From the NCBI RefSeq assembly GCF_000425585.1, contig NZ_AUDS01000021.1:1-64000 (forward strand): a stretch of 64,000 nt of DNA, written 5' to 3'. The notes under the pieces were generated by a model, which did no database searches, was not told where the DNA came from, and saw only the letters and a program-made list of their open reading frames with translations. Source of the stretch: Terrimonas ferruginea DSM 30193. GTDB lineage: Bacteria > Bacteroidota > Bacteroidia > Chitinophagales > Chitinophagaceae. The translations under genes were made by a program, and so were the position numbers. Below, piece after piece: positions 34,418 to 41,810 of the stretch (position 1 is the stretch's first letter; every line of letters starts with the position of its first letter).

Positions 34418-35968
34418 CTATTTTATAATGTTAAACAACCGTTTCCACCGTGGTCCCTTGTCCCAACTCATCCAGATCATCCACGCTTTACCAACGATAT
34501 GATCTTCGGGTACAAAGCCCCAATAGCGGCTGTCCTGTGATTTGTGACGATTGTCACCCATCATCCAGTAATAATCCATTTTGAATGTATAACTGGTCGC
34601 TTCTTTATCGTTGATGAACACTTTACCATTAAACTCCTGCAATTTGTTGTTTTCATACACCTCGATACAACGGCGATAAAATAACATGTTGCGTGGAGTG
34701 AGTTCAACGCTTGCACCTTTTTTCGGTACCCAGAGTGCATGGTCATAAGCAAAGCTGTCTACCGACCAACTGATAGAACGGTCATAAGGGAACATAGCTC
34801 CCGGAGCGGTTGGTTCAATCTCTTTCTGAATAGACGCCACATCAACACTTGCAATACCTTTTAGTTTTTCCAATTCACCAACGGAAAGATTGGCGCGGAA
34901 CATATTGCCGCCAATCGAAGAAAAGTCTTTTGCTCCTCCTTCCGAATCGCCCATATTGAGACGGATGCCTGCCTCGCGGAGATCTTCTTCAGAAATGATC
35001 TGCCCCTGTTTCACCGTAAAACGATAGAACGTGGACGAGTGCGGCGGCACATAAGCAGGTGCGCCGTTTACATACAAAACACCGGCAATGATTTGCAGTG
35101 AATCGCCGGCCACCGCTACGCAACGTTTTATATAGTTATCCGTTTTATCAACCGGATGAATGGCCAGCGGATATTCATCGGGATTGCCCAGGATAGCTTG
35201 GCGTCCGAGCGCGCGCACCATCTGGTAATAAGGTACAGCCGACTGGAATTCGGGTCTGTTGATAACAGTATCCCCTTCGGGAAAATTAAATACTACCGCA
35301 TCATTTCTTTTTACCGGCGAGGCGAACCAGCGGATATAAGGCAGTTCAATCGCTGTTGAATAAGATTTGCGGCCGCTGCTTCCCGGCAGGTAGTTGTGCA
35401 TGAACGGCACACTCAGCGGTGTATTGGGGATACGTGGTCCATAGCTCAGTTTGCTTACAAACAGGAAATCGTTTATCAGCAATGTTTTTTCCATCGAGCT
35501 CGAAGGAATGGTATAGGCTTCGAATACAAATGTGCGGATCAACGTAGCCGCTACGATGGCGAAGATGGCCGCATCCACCCATTCGCGCCATGCGGCCTTT
35601 TTATAATGTTTCACTACATCGGGACCAACGTAACGCAGATCTTTTCTGCCGGCCAGCCAGGGAAAATAAAACGGCGCAAACAAAGAGGCCATGATATGTT
35701 CACCAAATGAGTAGCGGGCAAATACTTTGGCAAATTCTATGAAGATACCCGGCGTAATGAACCACCCTACCACAGGAATGAATTGCCAGAACACCCAGTG
35801 TTTCGGACGTTTCGCAATGTCCTGCATAACCCAAGTATTGTAAAAAGGAACGTAGGCTTTCCAGGATTCACGACCAGCTTTCGCAAAAAGTTTTGCGAGA
35901 CCGAATGAAGGAAGAAAAACCAATAAAACACTGATCAGGTATACAACCAGGATGTGTTGAAGCGGCAT
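34418..35968 (-). CDS. lepB: Signal peptidase I with N-terminal membrane extension
   Basis: A 516-residue type I signal peptidase that removes signal peptides of exported proteins. The first ~115 residues form a DUF5684-like membrane region (about three helices), then a further helix (131-148) leads to the catalytic domain. The nucleophile is Ser158 in IPSSSME and the general base Lys281 in NYIKRCVAVAGD; C-terminal GDNRHKSQDSRYWGFVP is box E. A long insert between 290 and 440 is typical of Bacteroidota LepB. Confidence 0.93.
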   Translation of the reverse strand: MPLQHILVVYLISVLLVFLPSFGLAKLFAKAGRESWKAYVPFYNTWVMQDIAKRPKHWVFWQFIPVVGWFITPGIFIEFAKVFARYSFGEHIMASLFAPFYFPWLAGRKDLRYVGPDVVKHYKKAAWREWVDAAIFAIVAATLIRTFVFEAYTIPSSSMEKTLLINDFLFVSKLSYGPRIPNTPLSVPFMHNYLPGSSGRKSYSTAIELPYIRWFASPVKRNDAVVFNFPEGDTVINRPEFQSAVPYYQMVRALGRQAILGNPDEYPLAIHPVDKTDNYIKRCVAVAGDSLQIIAGVLYVNGAPAYVPPHSSTFYRFTVKQGQIISEEDLREAGIRLNMGDSEGGAKDFSSIGGNMFRANLSVGELEKLKGIASVDVASIQKEIEPTAPGAMFPYDRSISWSVDSFAYDHALWVPKKGASVELTPRNMLFYRRCIEVYENNKLQEFNGKVFINDKEATSYTFKMDYYWMMGDNRHKSQDSRYWGFVPEDHIVGKAWMIWMSWDKGPRWKRLFNIIK

Positions 35969-35989
35969 GGGCCTTTATTTTTTGTTGCT

Positions 35990-35997
35990 CAAAAGTA
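35990..35997 (-). promoter_or_regulatory. Candidate -7 box of lepB
   Basis: On the minus strand TACTTTTG, a perfect match to TAnnTTTG, 21 bp before the lepB ATG. No clear TTTG at -33. Confidence 0.5.
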
Positions 35998-36058
35998 GTT
36001 TATCTCTTTACCGCGTCCTGCGCAGCCATTGAAAGATTTTGTGAAATCATTTGCCGGC

Positions 36059-37219
36059 TCAACGGGGCAATACATAACTTTTCACATCTTCCGCGGTAAT
36101 GACTTTACCGGAAAGGATCACGAGGCGCTCTACCACGTTGCGCAGTTCACGGATGTTACCGGTCCAGTCGTAATTCTGCAGCGACTGCATGGCATTGTCG
36201 TCGATGCTTTTCTTTGCCACGCCATAATCGGCGCAGATATCGTCGAGGAACTGGTCCACCAGCAGCGGAATATCCTGCCTGCGATCATTCAGAGAGGGTA
36301 CGTGAATAAGAATCACGCTGAGGCGGTGATATAAGTCGAGACGGAAGTTTTTATCCTCTACTTCTTTGAGCAGGTCTTTGTTGGTAGCCGCGATTACGCG
36401 CACATCCACGCTGATATCTTTATCGGCTCCTACGCGGGTGATTTTTCCTTCCTGCAGGGCACGCAGCACTTTTGCCTGTGCACTGAGGCTCATATCGCCG
36501 ATCTCATCGAGGAAAAGTGTACCGCCGGTAGCCTGTTCAAACTTACCGATGCGTTGTTTGATGGCAGACGTAAACGAACCTTTCTCGTGTCCGAACAATT
36601 CGCTTTCGATCAGTTCGGTGGGAATGGCTGCACAGTTCACTTCAACGAGTGGCCCTGTGTTACGGTTGCTTTTTTCGTGTACCCAGCGGGCCACGAGTTC
36701 CTTACCTACCCCGTTCTCACCGGTGATGAGGATACGGGCCTCCGTAGGCGCCACCTTTTCGATCGTTTCCTTGATCTTGAGGATGGGATCGGATTCGCCG
36801 ATCATCTCCTGTACGCGGCTTACTTTGCGTTTGAGCACCTTTGTTTCAGTAACCAGGTTGCTTTTGTCCATCGCGTTGCGGATGGTGATCAGCAGGCGGT
36901 TAAGATCCGGTGGTTTGGAAATATAATCGTAGGCACCTTTTTTCACAGCTTCCACGGCGGTTTCAATGTTGCCATGTCCGGAGATCATGATAATGGGAAC
37001 ATCGGGATTTGACTCTCCGGCTTTCTGTAAAAATTCGATACCGTCTATTTTCGGCATTTTGATATCGCAGAGCACCACGTCGTAGGTCTTTTCACGGAAC
37101 TTCTTCAGTCCTTCTTCCCCGTCGGCGGCTTCGTCGATCGTATAACCTTCGAAAGAAAGAATTTCACTCAGTGTCTTGCGGATGGCCTTTTCGTCGTCAA
37201 TGATCAATATATGCGGCAT
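36059..37219 (-). CDS. Sigma-54-type response regulator lacking a DNA-binding domain
   Basis: A 386-residue NtrC-family protein. A receiver domain (1-118) with phospho-acceptor Asp52 in LCDIKMP and the conserved Lys102 in SKPPD is joined to an AAA+ domain (about 138-370): Walker A GENGVGKE (167-174), Walker B TLFLDEIGD (234-242), sensor segment VRVIAATNKDL and RLDLYHRLSVI. The loop that normally reads GAFTGA and contacts sigma-54 reads GSFTSA (214-219). The protein ends just after the AAA+ domain, so the usual Fis-type helix-turn-helix is absent. It may act without specific DNA binding. No partner kinase is adjacent. Confidence 0.9.
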   Translation of the reverse strand: MPHILIIDDEKAIRKTLSEILSFEGYTIDEAADGEEGLKKFREKTYDVVLCDIKMPKIDGIEFLQKAGESNPDVPIIMISGHGNIETAVEAVKKGAYDYISKPPDLNRLLITIRNAMDKSNLVTETKVLKRKVSRVQEMIGESDPILKIKETIEKVAPTEARILITGENGVGKELVARWVHEKSNRNTGPLVEVNCAAIPTELIESELFGHEKGSFTSAIKQRIGKFEQATGGTLFLDEIGDMSLSAQAKVLRALQEGKITRVGADKDISVDVRVIAATNKDLLKEVEDKNFRLDLYHRLSVILIHVPSLNDRRQDIPLLVDQFLDDICADYGVAKKSIDDNAMQSLQNYDWTGNIRELRNVVERLVILSGKVITAEDVKSYVLPR

Positions 37220-37260
37220 AGTAAATCAGGTCAATTGCATTTAAATCGGCAATCAGGGGT

Positions 37261-37268
37261 CAAACTTA
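37261..37268 (-). promoter_or_regulatory. Candidate -7 box of the sigma-54-type regulator
   Basis: On the minus strand TAAGTTTG, matching TAnnTTTG, 41 bp before the start codon. It lies downstream of the small-RNA-like element's terminator, so the regulator probably forms its own transcription unit. The gap 37220-37530 holds this box, element A and two terminators, but no gene. Confidence 0.5.
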
Positions 37269-37342
37269 TTGATTTTTACGGTAATCCGGGCACCGTTGAC
37301 GGAGAGAATCAGGTTATTGGCGAAGTAGCGGAAGATCAGGGC

Positions 37343-37370
37343 AAAAAAAAGGCCGGATAGAAATCCAGCC
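37343..37370 (-). terminator. Rho-independent terminator of copy A
   Basis: Eight-bp stem GGCTGGAT / ATCCGGCC (one T-G pair), loop TTCT, then eight T on the minus strand. Confidence 0.85.
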
Positions 37371-37414
37371 TCGTTGTAAAATCCAATATCCTATGAAAAA
37401 CCGTAACAAAGATG
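37343..37414 (-). ncRNA. Candidate small RNA or attenuator, copy A (between pdhB and the sigma-54-type regulator)
   Basis: Minus-strand partner of 22998-23069. From upstream: CATCTTTG (37407-37414, one mismatch to TAnnTTTG), a 4-bp spacer as in copy B, the identical 23-base core (37380-37402), eight variable bases, then the hairpin GGCTGGAT-TTCT-ATCCGGCC and eight T (37343-37370). It is isolated from pdhB by the terminator at 37486-37509, so it would need its own promoter. The predicted RNA is about 60 nt. No Rfam assignment can be made here. Confidence 0.55.
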
Positions 37415-37485
37415 CATGTTATGCGGCAAAACGCTGCATCAATCTGAAAATAATTATCCAGAGTATTTTTACGATTTATATGAAA

Positions 37486-37509
37486 AAACGCCACATAAAT
37501 GTGGCGTTT
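37486..37509 (-). terminator. Terminator after pdhB
   Basis: AAACGCCACAT / ATGTGGCGTTT palindrome with 2 central bases, 22 bp beyond the pdhB stop, followed by TTTCAT on the minus strand. Confidence 0.8.
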
Positions 37510-37530
37510 CCCAGTCTTATATTAGTAAAA

Positions 37531-38520
37531 TTACTTCTTCGTGTACATTACCTCTTTCACGATTTTTACGGTGCGCTCTACGTTTGGCAGGGCGGCAGCT
37601 ACCAGGTTAGGTGCATAGTGCAGCGGCGCGTCGGCGGCGGTGATCCGGCGGATCGGCGCATCGAGATAATCGAATCCTTCCTTCTGAATGCGGTAGGCGA
37701 TCTCGGAAGATACAGAGGCGAAAGGCCATTGTTCTTCTACAATCACGAGACGGTTGGTCTTCTTCACACTCTCCAGGATGGTCTGCCAGTCGAGCGGGCG
37801 GATGCTGCGCAGGTCGATCACCTCAGCGCTTACGCCTTCTTTTTCGAGCTCGGCAGCGGCACCCAGGGCCACTTTCATCATTTTATTGAAAGAAACGATC
37901 GTAACATCGGTACCGGCTCTCTTCACGTCGGCTTTACCGAGTTCGATATAATATTCTTCTTCGGGAACTTCCATTTTATCGCCGTACATCTGTTCACTTT
38001 CCATGAACATAACGGGATCTTCTTCGTAGCGGATGGCTTGTTTCAGCAGACCTTTTGCGTCATACGGGTTGCTGGGAGAAACCACTTTGATCCCGGGAAT
38101 GTTGGCATAAAGCGCTTCGAAAGCCGTAGAGTGCTGGGCACCCAACTGACCGGCAGAGCCGTTACCACCACGGAATACGATGGGGCAGGAAATCTGTCCG
38201 CCGCTCATGGCGAGCATTTTTGAAGCGGTATTGAGGATCTGGTCCAATGCCAGTACGGCAAAGTTCCAGGTCATGAACTCAACAACCGGGCGGAGGCCGT
38301 TTTGTGCGGCGCCTACACCCACTGCGGTAAAGCCCAGCTCGGCGATCGGTGTGTCGATCACGCGTTTGGGACCAAATTCGGCCAGCATACCCTGGCTCAC
38401 TTTATAGGCTCCGTTGTATTCGGCTACTTCTTCACCCATTAAAAAAACACGTTCGTCCCTTCTCATCTCTTCGGACATTGCCTCACGCAGGGCCTCACGG
38501 AATGCGATAGTTCTTGCCAT
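37531..38520 (-). CDS. pdhB: Pyruvate dehydrogenase E1 component, beta subunit
   Basis: A 329-residue transketolase-like subunit of the pyruvate dehydrogenase complex, which with E1 alpha decarboxylates pyruvate using thiamine diphosphate. Typical segments: LREAMSEEMRRDERVFLMGEE (read in parts), VIDTPIAELGFTAVGVGAA, 'GAQHSTAFEALYANIPGIKVV' region, and 'EVIDLRSIRPLDW' in the C-terminal domain. The alpha subunit and E2/E3 are not in the window. Diverges from ypdA across 95 bp. Confidence 0.94.
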   Translation of the reverse strand: MARTIAFREALREAMSEEMRRDERVFLMGEEVAEYNGAYKVSQGMLAEFGPKRVIDTPIAELGFTAVGVGAAQNGLRPVVEFMTWNFAVLALDQILNTASKMLAMSGGQISCPIVFRGGNGSAGQLGAQHSTAFEALYANIPGIKVVSPSNPYDAKGLLKQAIRYEEDPVMFMESEQMYGDKMEVPEEEYYIELGKADVKRAGTDVTIVSFNKMMKVALGAAAELEKEGVSAEVIDLRSIRPLDWQTILESVKKTNRLVIVEEQWPFASVSSEIAYRIQKEGFDYLDAPIRRITAADAPLHYAPNLVAAALPNVERTVKIVKEVMYTKK

Positions 38521-38546
38521 GTTAATCCTTTACGTTTAAAGTGCCG

Positions 38547-38554
38547 CAAATTTA
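38547..38554 (-). promoter_or_regulatory. Candidate -7 box of pdhB
   Basis: On the minus strand TAAATTTG, matching TAnnTTTG, 26 bp before the pdhB ATG; no clear -33 element. Divergent from the ypdA box. Confidence 0.5.
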
Positions 38555-38603
38555 AGCGACAGAGGGGATAAAACCTAAAATGAAATCCATCCCGGGCCAA
38601 TGG

Positions 38604-38611
38604 TATCTTTG
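38604..38611 (+). promoter_or_regulatory. Candidate -7 box of ypdA
   Basis: TATCTTTG, matching TAnnTTTG, only 4 bp before the ATG at 38616. If used, the message is leaderless or nearly so, and the ATG at 38580 cannot be the start. Confidence 0.5.
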
Positions 38612-38615
38612 CTAC

Positions 38616-39593
38616 ATGCAAGGAACCGAACAATTTGATCTGGTTATCGTTGGCGGAGGCCCTATCGGACTGGCCTGCGCGCTGGAAGCCCGGAAAGCAG
38701 GACTCCGTTATGTGGTGATCGAAAAAGGCGCACTCACCAACTCAATCTTTCATTACCCGGTTAATATGACTTTTTTCTCCACCTCTGAAAGGCTGGAGAT
38801 CGGCGGCGTGCCCTTCGTCAGCAATAATCCCAAGCCCACCCGGGCCGAAGCACTCGAATATTACCGCAGGGTGACCCAGGGTTTCGACATCCCTGTGAGG
38901 CTTTACGAAGAAGTAACAGCTATCAAAGGAGAAAATAACCGGTTTCTGGTAACCACCACCCGTGGAGAATACAAGGCGGCTAAAGTCATCATTGCAACCG
39001 GCTTCTACGATATTCCCTATAAACTGAATATTCCCGGAGAAGACCTGCCCAAGGTTACCCATTACTACAAAGAACCCCACCCCTATGCTTTTCAGAAAGT
39101 AGTGGTAGTGGGCGCGCAGAACTCAGCGGTGGATGCCGCATTGGAAACCTGGCGCAAGGGCGCGGAAGTAACGATGGTGATCCGCCAACCGGAAATAGGT
39201 AAACGGGTAAAATACTGGGTACGGCCAGATATCCTCAACCGCATCGAGGAAGGATCTATCAAGGCATATTACAATGCAAAGCTGCTTGAAGTGCGCGAAA
39301 AAGAAGTAGTGATTGAAACAGAAAACGGGGTGGTGACACTCGAGAACGACTGGGTGATTGCGGCAACCGGTTATCAGCCCAACCTGGCCTTTCTGCGCAA
39401 GATCATGATCAATTTGTCGGAAGATGAGGTAATGTGTCCTGTAGTGGATGCGGACACGCAGGAGTCCAGCGTGCCCGGCATCTTTCTCGCCGGCGTGATC
39501 TGCGGGGGCATGAACACGCATCGTCTTTTTATCGAAAACTCGCGCGAACACGCCGTAAAGATCATGCAGGCGATCACTAAACAGCTTGCTTAG
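38616..39593 (+). CDS. ypdA: YpdA-family FAD-dependent (bacillithiol) disulfide reductase
   Basis: A 325-residue flavoprotein of the thioredoxin-reductase-like fold, proposed to reduce bacillithiol disulfide with NADPH. The FAD motif VIVGGGPIGLA (10-20), a second dinucleotide motif VVVGAQNSAVDAA (about 154-166) and the C-terminal 'GIFLAGVICGGMNTHRLFIEN' are present; there is no CxxC pair, as in YpdA. Start chosen at MQGTEQF because a -7 box lies just upstream. It implies a low-molecular-weight thiol of the bacillithiol type. Stop overlaps that of the next, convergent gene by 4 bp. Confidence 0.9.
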   Translation: MQGTEQFDLVIVGGGPIGLACALEARKAGLRYVVIEKGALTNSIFHYPVNMTFFSTSERLEIGGVPFVSNNPKPTRAEALEYYRRVTQGFDIPVRLYEEVTAIKGENNRFLVTTTRGEYKAAKVIIATGFYDIPYKLNIPGEDLPKVTHYYKEPHPYAFQKVVVVGAQNSAVDAALETWRKGAEVTMVIRQPEIGKRVKYWVRPDILNRIEEGSIKAYYNAKLLEVREKEVVIETENGVVTLENDWVIAATGYQPNLAFLRKIMINLSEDEVMCPVVDADTQESSVPGIFLAGVICGGMNTHRLFIENSREHAVKIMQAITKQLA

Positions 39594-40192
39594 AAGTTGA
39601 AATGTGCGCCTGCTCCGAGCACGTTGGTACGCGGTCTGTTCAGTCCTTCGTAGTAGGAGAACCGTATTTCCACATTTTTCTGACGACGGCCCACCGCGAA
39701 GCGCATGCCGATGTTGGCAGCCGCACCAAAGCTTGTAACGCTGCGCGTTCGTTTATACAAATACAGGTCGTTCGGATCATAATATTCTTCTACAAAATCA
39801 CCGTAGTGAAAGCCTGCACCCGCACCGGCAAATAAACCGAATCGTTTTTTGGTGTCGCGGGTAGCACCGGCGCCCCAGTTGAAATCGATCATGAGCGGCG
39901 CATTGATCATAAAATTGATATCATCTTCGAAATCGTAATCATCAAAATCATCGGAATAAGCATAACTACCGAAGCCAACGGAGATTGGCAGCCCCACCGA
40001 CAGGGAACTATTTTCTTTTTCCATAAAATGAAAACGCGGGGTGTAATTGAGCGCAGAGAAAAAAACACCGGCGTCATCATTTTTCGCCAGGAAACCGCCT
40101 TGTACGCTCAGACCGATACCGTGCCGGAACGTTTGTGAATAAGCTGCAGAAATAAAAAGACTGAGTGTTAATACGAGTAAAATACGTTTCAT
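39590..40192 (-). CDS. Outer-membrane beta-barrel (porin-like) protein
   Basis: A 200-residue protein with signal peptide MKRILLVLTLSLFISAAYSQ (taking the ATG at 40192). It has alternating strands with Gly/aromatic pattern (GIGLSVQGGFLA, 'PISVGFGSYAYS', RFGLFAGAGAGFHYGDF, 'NIGMRFAVGRRQ') and ends in Phe (AHFNF), typical of an outer-membrane barrel recognised by the BAM complex. An acidic periplasmic or surface loop DDFDDYDFEDD occurs mid-protein. No specific function. Confidence 0.75.
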   Translation of the reverse strand: MKRILLVLTLSLFISAAYSQTFRHGIGLSVQGGFLAKNDDAGVFFSALNYTPRFHFMEKENSSLSVGLPISVGFGSYAYSDDFDDYDFEDDINFMINAPLMIDFNWGAGATRDTKKRFGLFAGAGAGFHYGDFVEEYYDPNDLYLYKRTRSVTSFGAAANIGMRFAVGRRQKNVEIRFSYYEGLNRPRTNVLGAGAHFNF

Positions 40193-40227
40193 AATTTGCG
40201 TTGATTTCCCTGTAGACAACCTTAACT

Positions 40228-40260
40228 AAAAAAACCCTCACCTGTAAGGGCAAGGGTTTT
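40228..40260 (-). terminator. Terminator after the thiolase gene
   Basis: AAAACCCT..AGGGTTTT arms with inner CCT/AGG pairs, followed on the minus strand by T-rich sequence; 23 bp from the thiolase stop. Confidence 0.75.
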
Positions 40261-40282
40261 CGCTTTTAATAATATATTAACG

Positions 40283-41464
40283 TTAGTCGATATTTTCCAA
40301 TACCAGCGCACTGGCACCGCCACCACCGTTACAGATACCGGCCGCACCGTATTTAAATCCGTTTGCTTTCATTACATTGATCAGGGTAACCAGGATGCGC
40401 GCGCCGCTTGCGCCGAGAGGATGACCGATCGATACTGCGCCACCATGCATGTTTACACGTGCGGGGTCGAGTTTGAGGCGACGGCTGTTTTCAATACCCA
40501 CCACCGCAAATGCTTCGTTGAGTTCCCAGCATTCGATATCGCTCATTTGCAGTCCTGCTTTTTCCACCGCTTTGGGCACCGCCAGCGAAGGCGTGGTGGT
40601 AAACCATTCGGGTGCCTGTTCGGCATCGGCATAACCGCGTATACGGGCAATCGGTTTCAAACCGAGTTCTTCCATTTTTTCCTTGCTAACGAGTACCAGC
40701 GCAGCAGCGCCGTCGTTCAGGGTTGATGCGTTGGCGGCAGTAACGCTGCCGTCTTTCTGAAAGGCGGGGCTCAGCGCAGGTATTTTATCAAATTTTACGT
40801 TCCAGGGTTCTTCGTCTTTTTCTACGACTACGGGATCGCCTTTGCGTTGGGGAATTTCAACGGAGATTACTTCGCTGGCAAATTTGCCGGCTTCCCAGGC
40901 GCCCTGGCTGCGCTGGTAGCTGCTGATGGCAAATGCATCCTGCTCCTCGCGTGTGATACCACATTCGCGTGCGCATAGTTCGGCGGCATTGCCCATTGCT
41001 TTGCCATCGTATACATCGGTAAGGCCATCTTTCACCAAACCATCTACCAATTGTGTATTACCATATTTATTACCCCAGCGGAGATTTTCCGTATAAAATG
41101 GCACGTTGCTCATGCTCTCCATGCCACCGGCTACCACAATGTCGGCATCGCCGAGCGCAATGCTCTGCGCCGCCTGTGACACGGCTTTCATACCGCTGGC
41201 GCAAACTTTATTGACCGTCGTGCAATTCACCTGATCGGGCAGTCCGGCAAATTTCGCAGCCTGACGTGCAGGTGCCTGTCCAAGATTGGCCTGGATTACA
41301 CAGCCCATCAATACGTCCTGCACTTGTTCGGGTTTCAGTCCTGCACGTTCTACCGCACCGCGGATAGCAGCAGCACCCAATTGTGTAGCGGTTAAAGATT
41401 TCAGTGCACCACCAAAACTTCCGATGGGTGTGCGTACAGCAGCAACAACATAAATTTCTTTCAT
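40283..41464 (-). CDS. Thiolase (acetyl-CoA C-acyltransferase)
   Basis: A 393-residue thiolase II that condenses two acetyl-CoA or cleaves 3-ketoacyl-CoA. The nucleophile is Cys88 in VNKVCASGMK; GGMESMSN, NEAFAV, 'SIGHPLGASGARI' (His) and CNGGGGAS with Cys378 complete the site. Length is standard. No beta-oxidation or hydroxybutyrate genes are adjacent, so biosynthetic versus degradative use is open. Confidence 0.95.
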   Translation of the reverse strand: MKEIYVVAAVRTPIGSFGGALKSLTATQLGAAAIRGAVERAGLKPEQVQDVLMGCVIQANLGQAPARQAAKFAGLPDQVNCTTVNKVCASGMKAVSQAAQSIALGDADIVVAGGMESMSNVPFYTENLRWGNKYGNTQLVDGLVKDGLTDVYDGKAMGNAAELCARECGITREEQDAFAISSYQRSQGAWEAGKFASEVISVEIPQRKGDPVVVEKDEEPWNVKFDKIPALSPAFQKDGSVTAANASTLNDGAAALVLVSKEKMEELGLKPIARIRGYADAEQAPEWFTTTPSLAVPKAVEKAGLQMSDIECWELNEAFAVVGIENSRRLKLDPARVNMHGGAVSIGHPLGASGARILVTLINVMKANGFKYGAAGICNGGGGASALVLENID

Positions 41465-41810
41465 ATAGCGAAAGGATTTTTAAAATTTGAGGATGCTAAG
41501 ATAACACTTGTTAGTACAATACGGAAATGTGTCCGAAAGTACGGAGCCTGCAGCTACCGCACTTTCGGAATGTGGAAATATGTAAATGTGGAAATGGGGT
41601 TTTTAATTCCTGCATTCATCGCTTTTTCATTTTCACATTTTCACATCTTCACATTTACACATTTTTCCGCAGGAAAATCTTCCATCACATCAGTAAAACT
41701 TAACATTGACAACAGCTATGCCCTGTCGTTAGTTTTAACCCAGTTTTACCAAAACCAGTGCTTCCCACCTGCAAGCACTTATTCTAACGATTCAATAAAC
41801 TTCAACTATT
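41465..41810. other. 346-bp gap before susC: repeat words and candidate regulatory sites
   Basis: Contains GTACGGAGCC..GCACTTTCGG words, an ACAT-type repeat island at 41572-41668 (AATGTGGAAATATGTAAATG facing TTTTCACATTTTCACATC and TTCACATTTACACA, the same words as at 31261-31411), and the susC 5' region described separately. No ORF is supported. Confidence 0.6.
41706..41779 (+). promoter_or_regulatory. Candidate susC promoter, direct repeat and 5' hairpin
   Basis: TTG (41706-41708), 21-bp spacer, TAGTTTTA (41730-41737; one mismatch to TAnnTTTG). AGTTTTA occurs twice at 11-bp spacing (41731 and 41742). An inverted repeat AGTGCTT-N9-AAGCACT (41757-41779) ends 31 bp before the susC ATG and would sit in the 5' UTR. 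Any role in regulation is inference. Confidence 0.35.
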
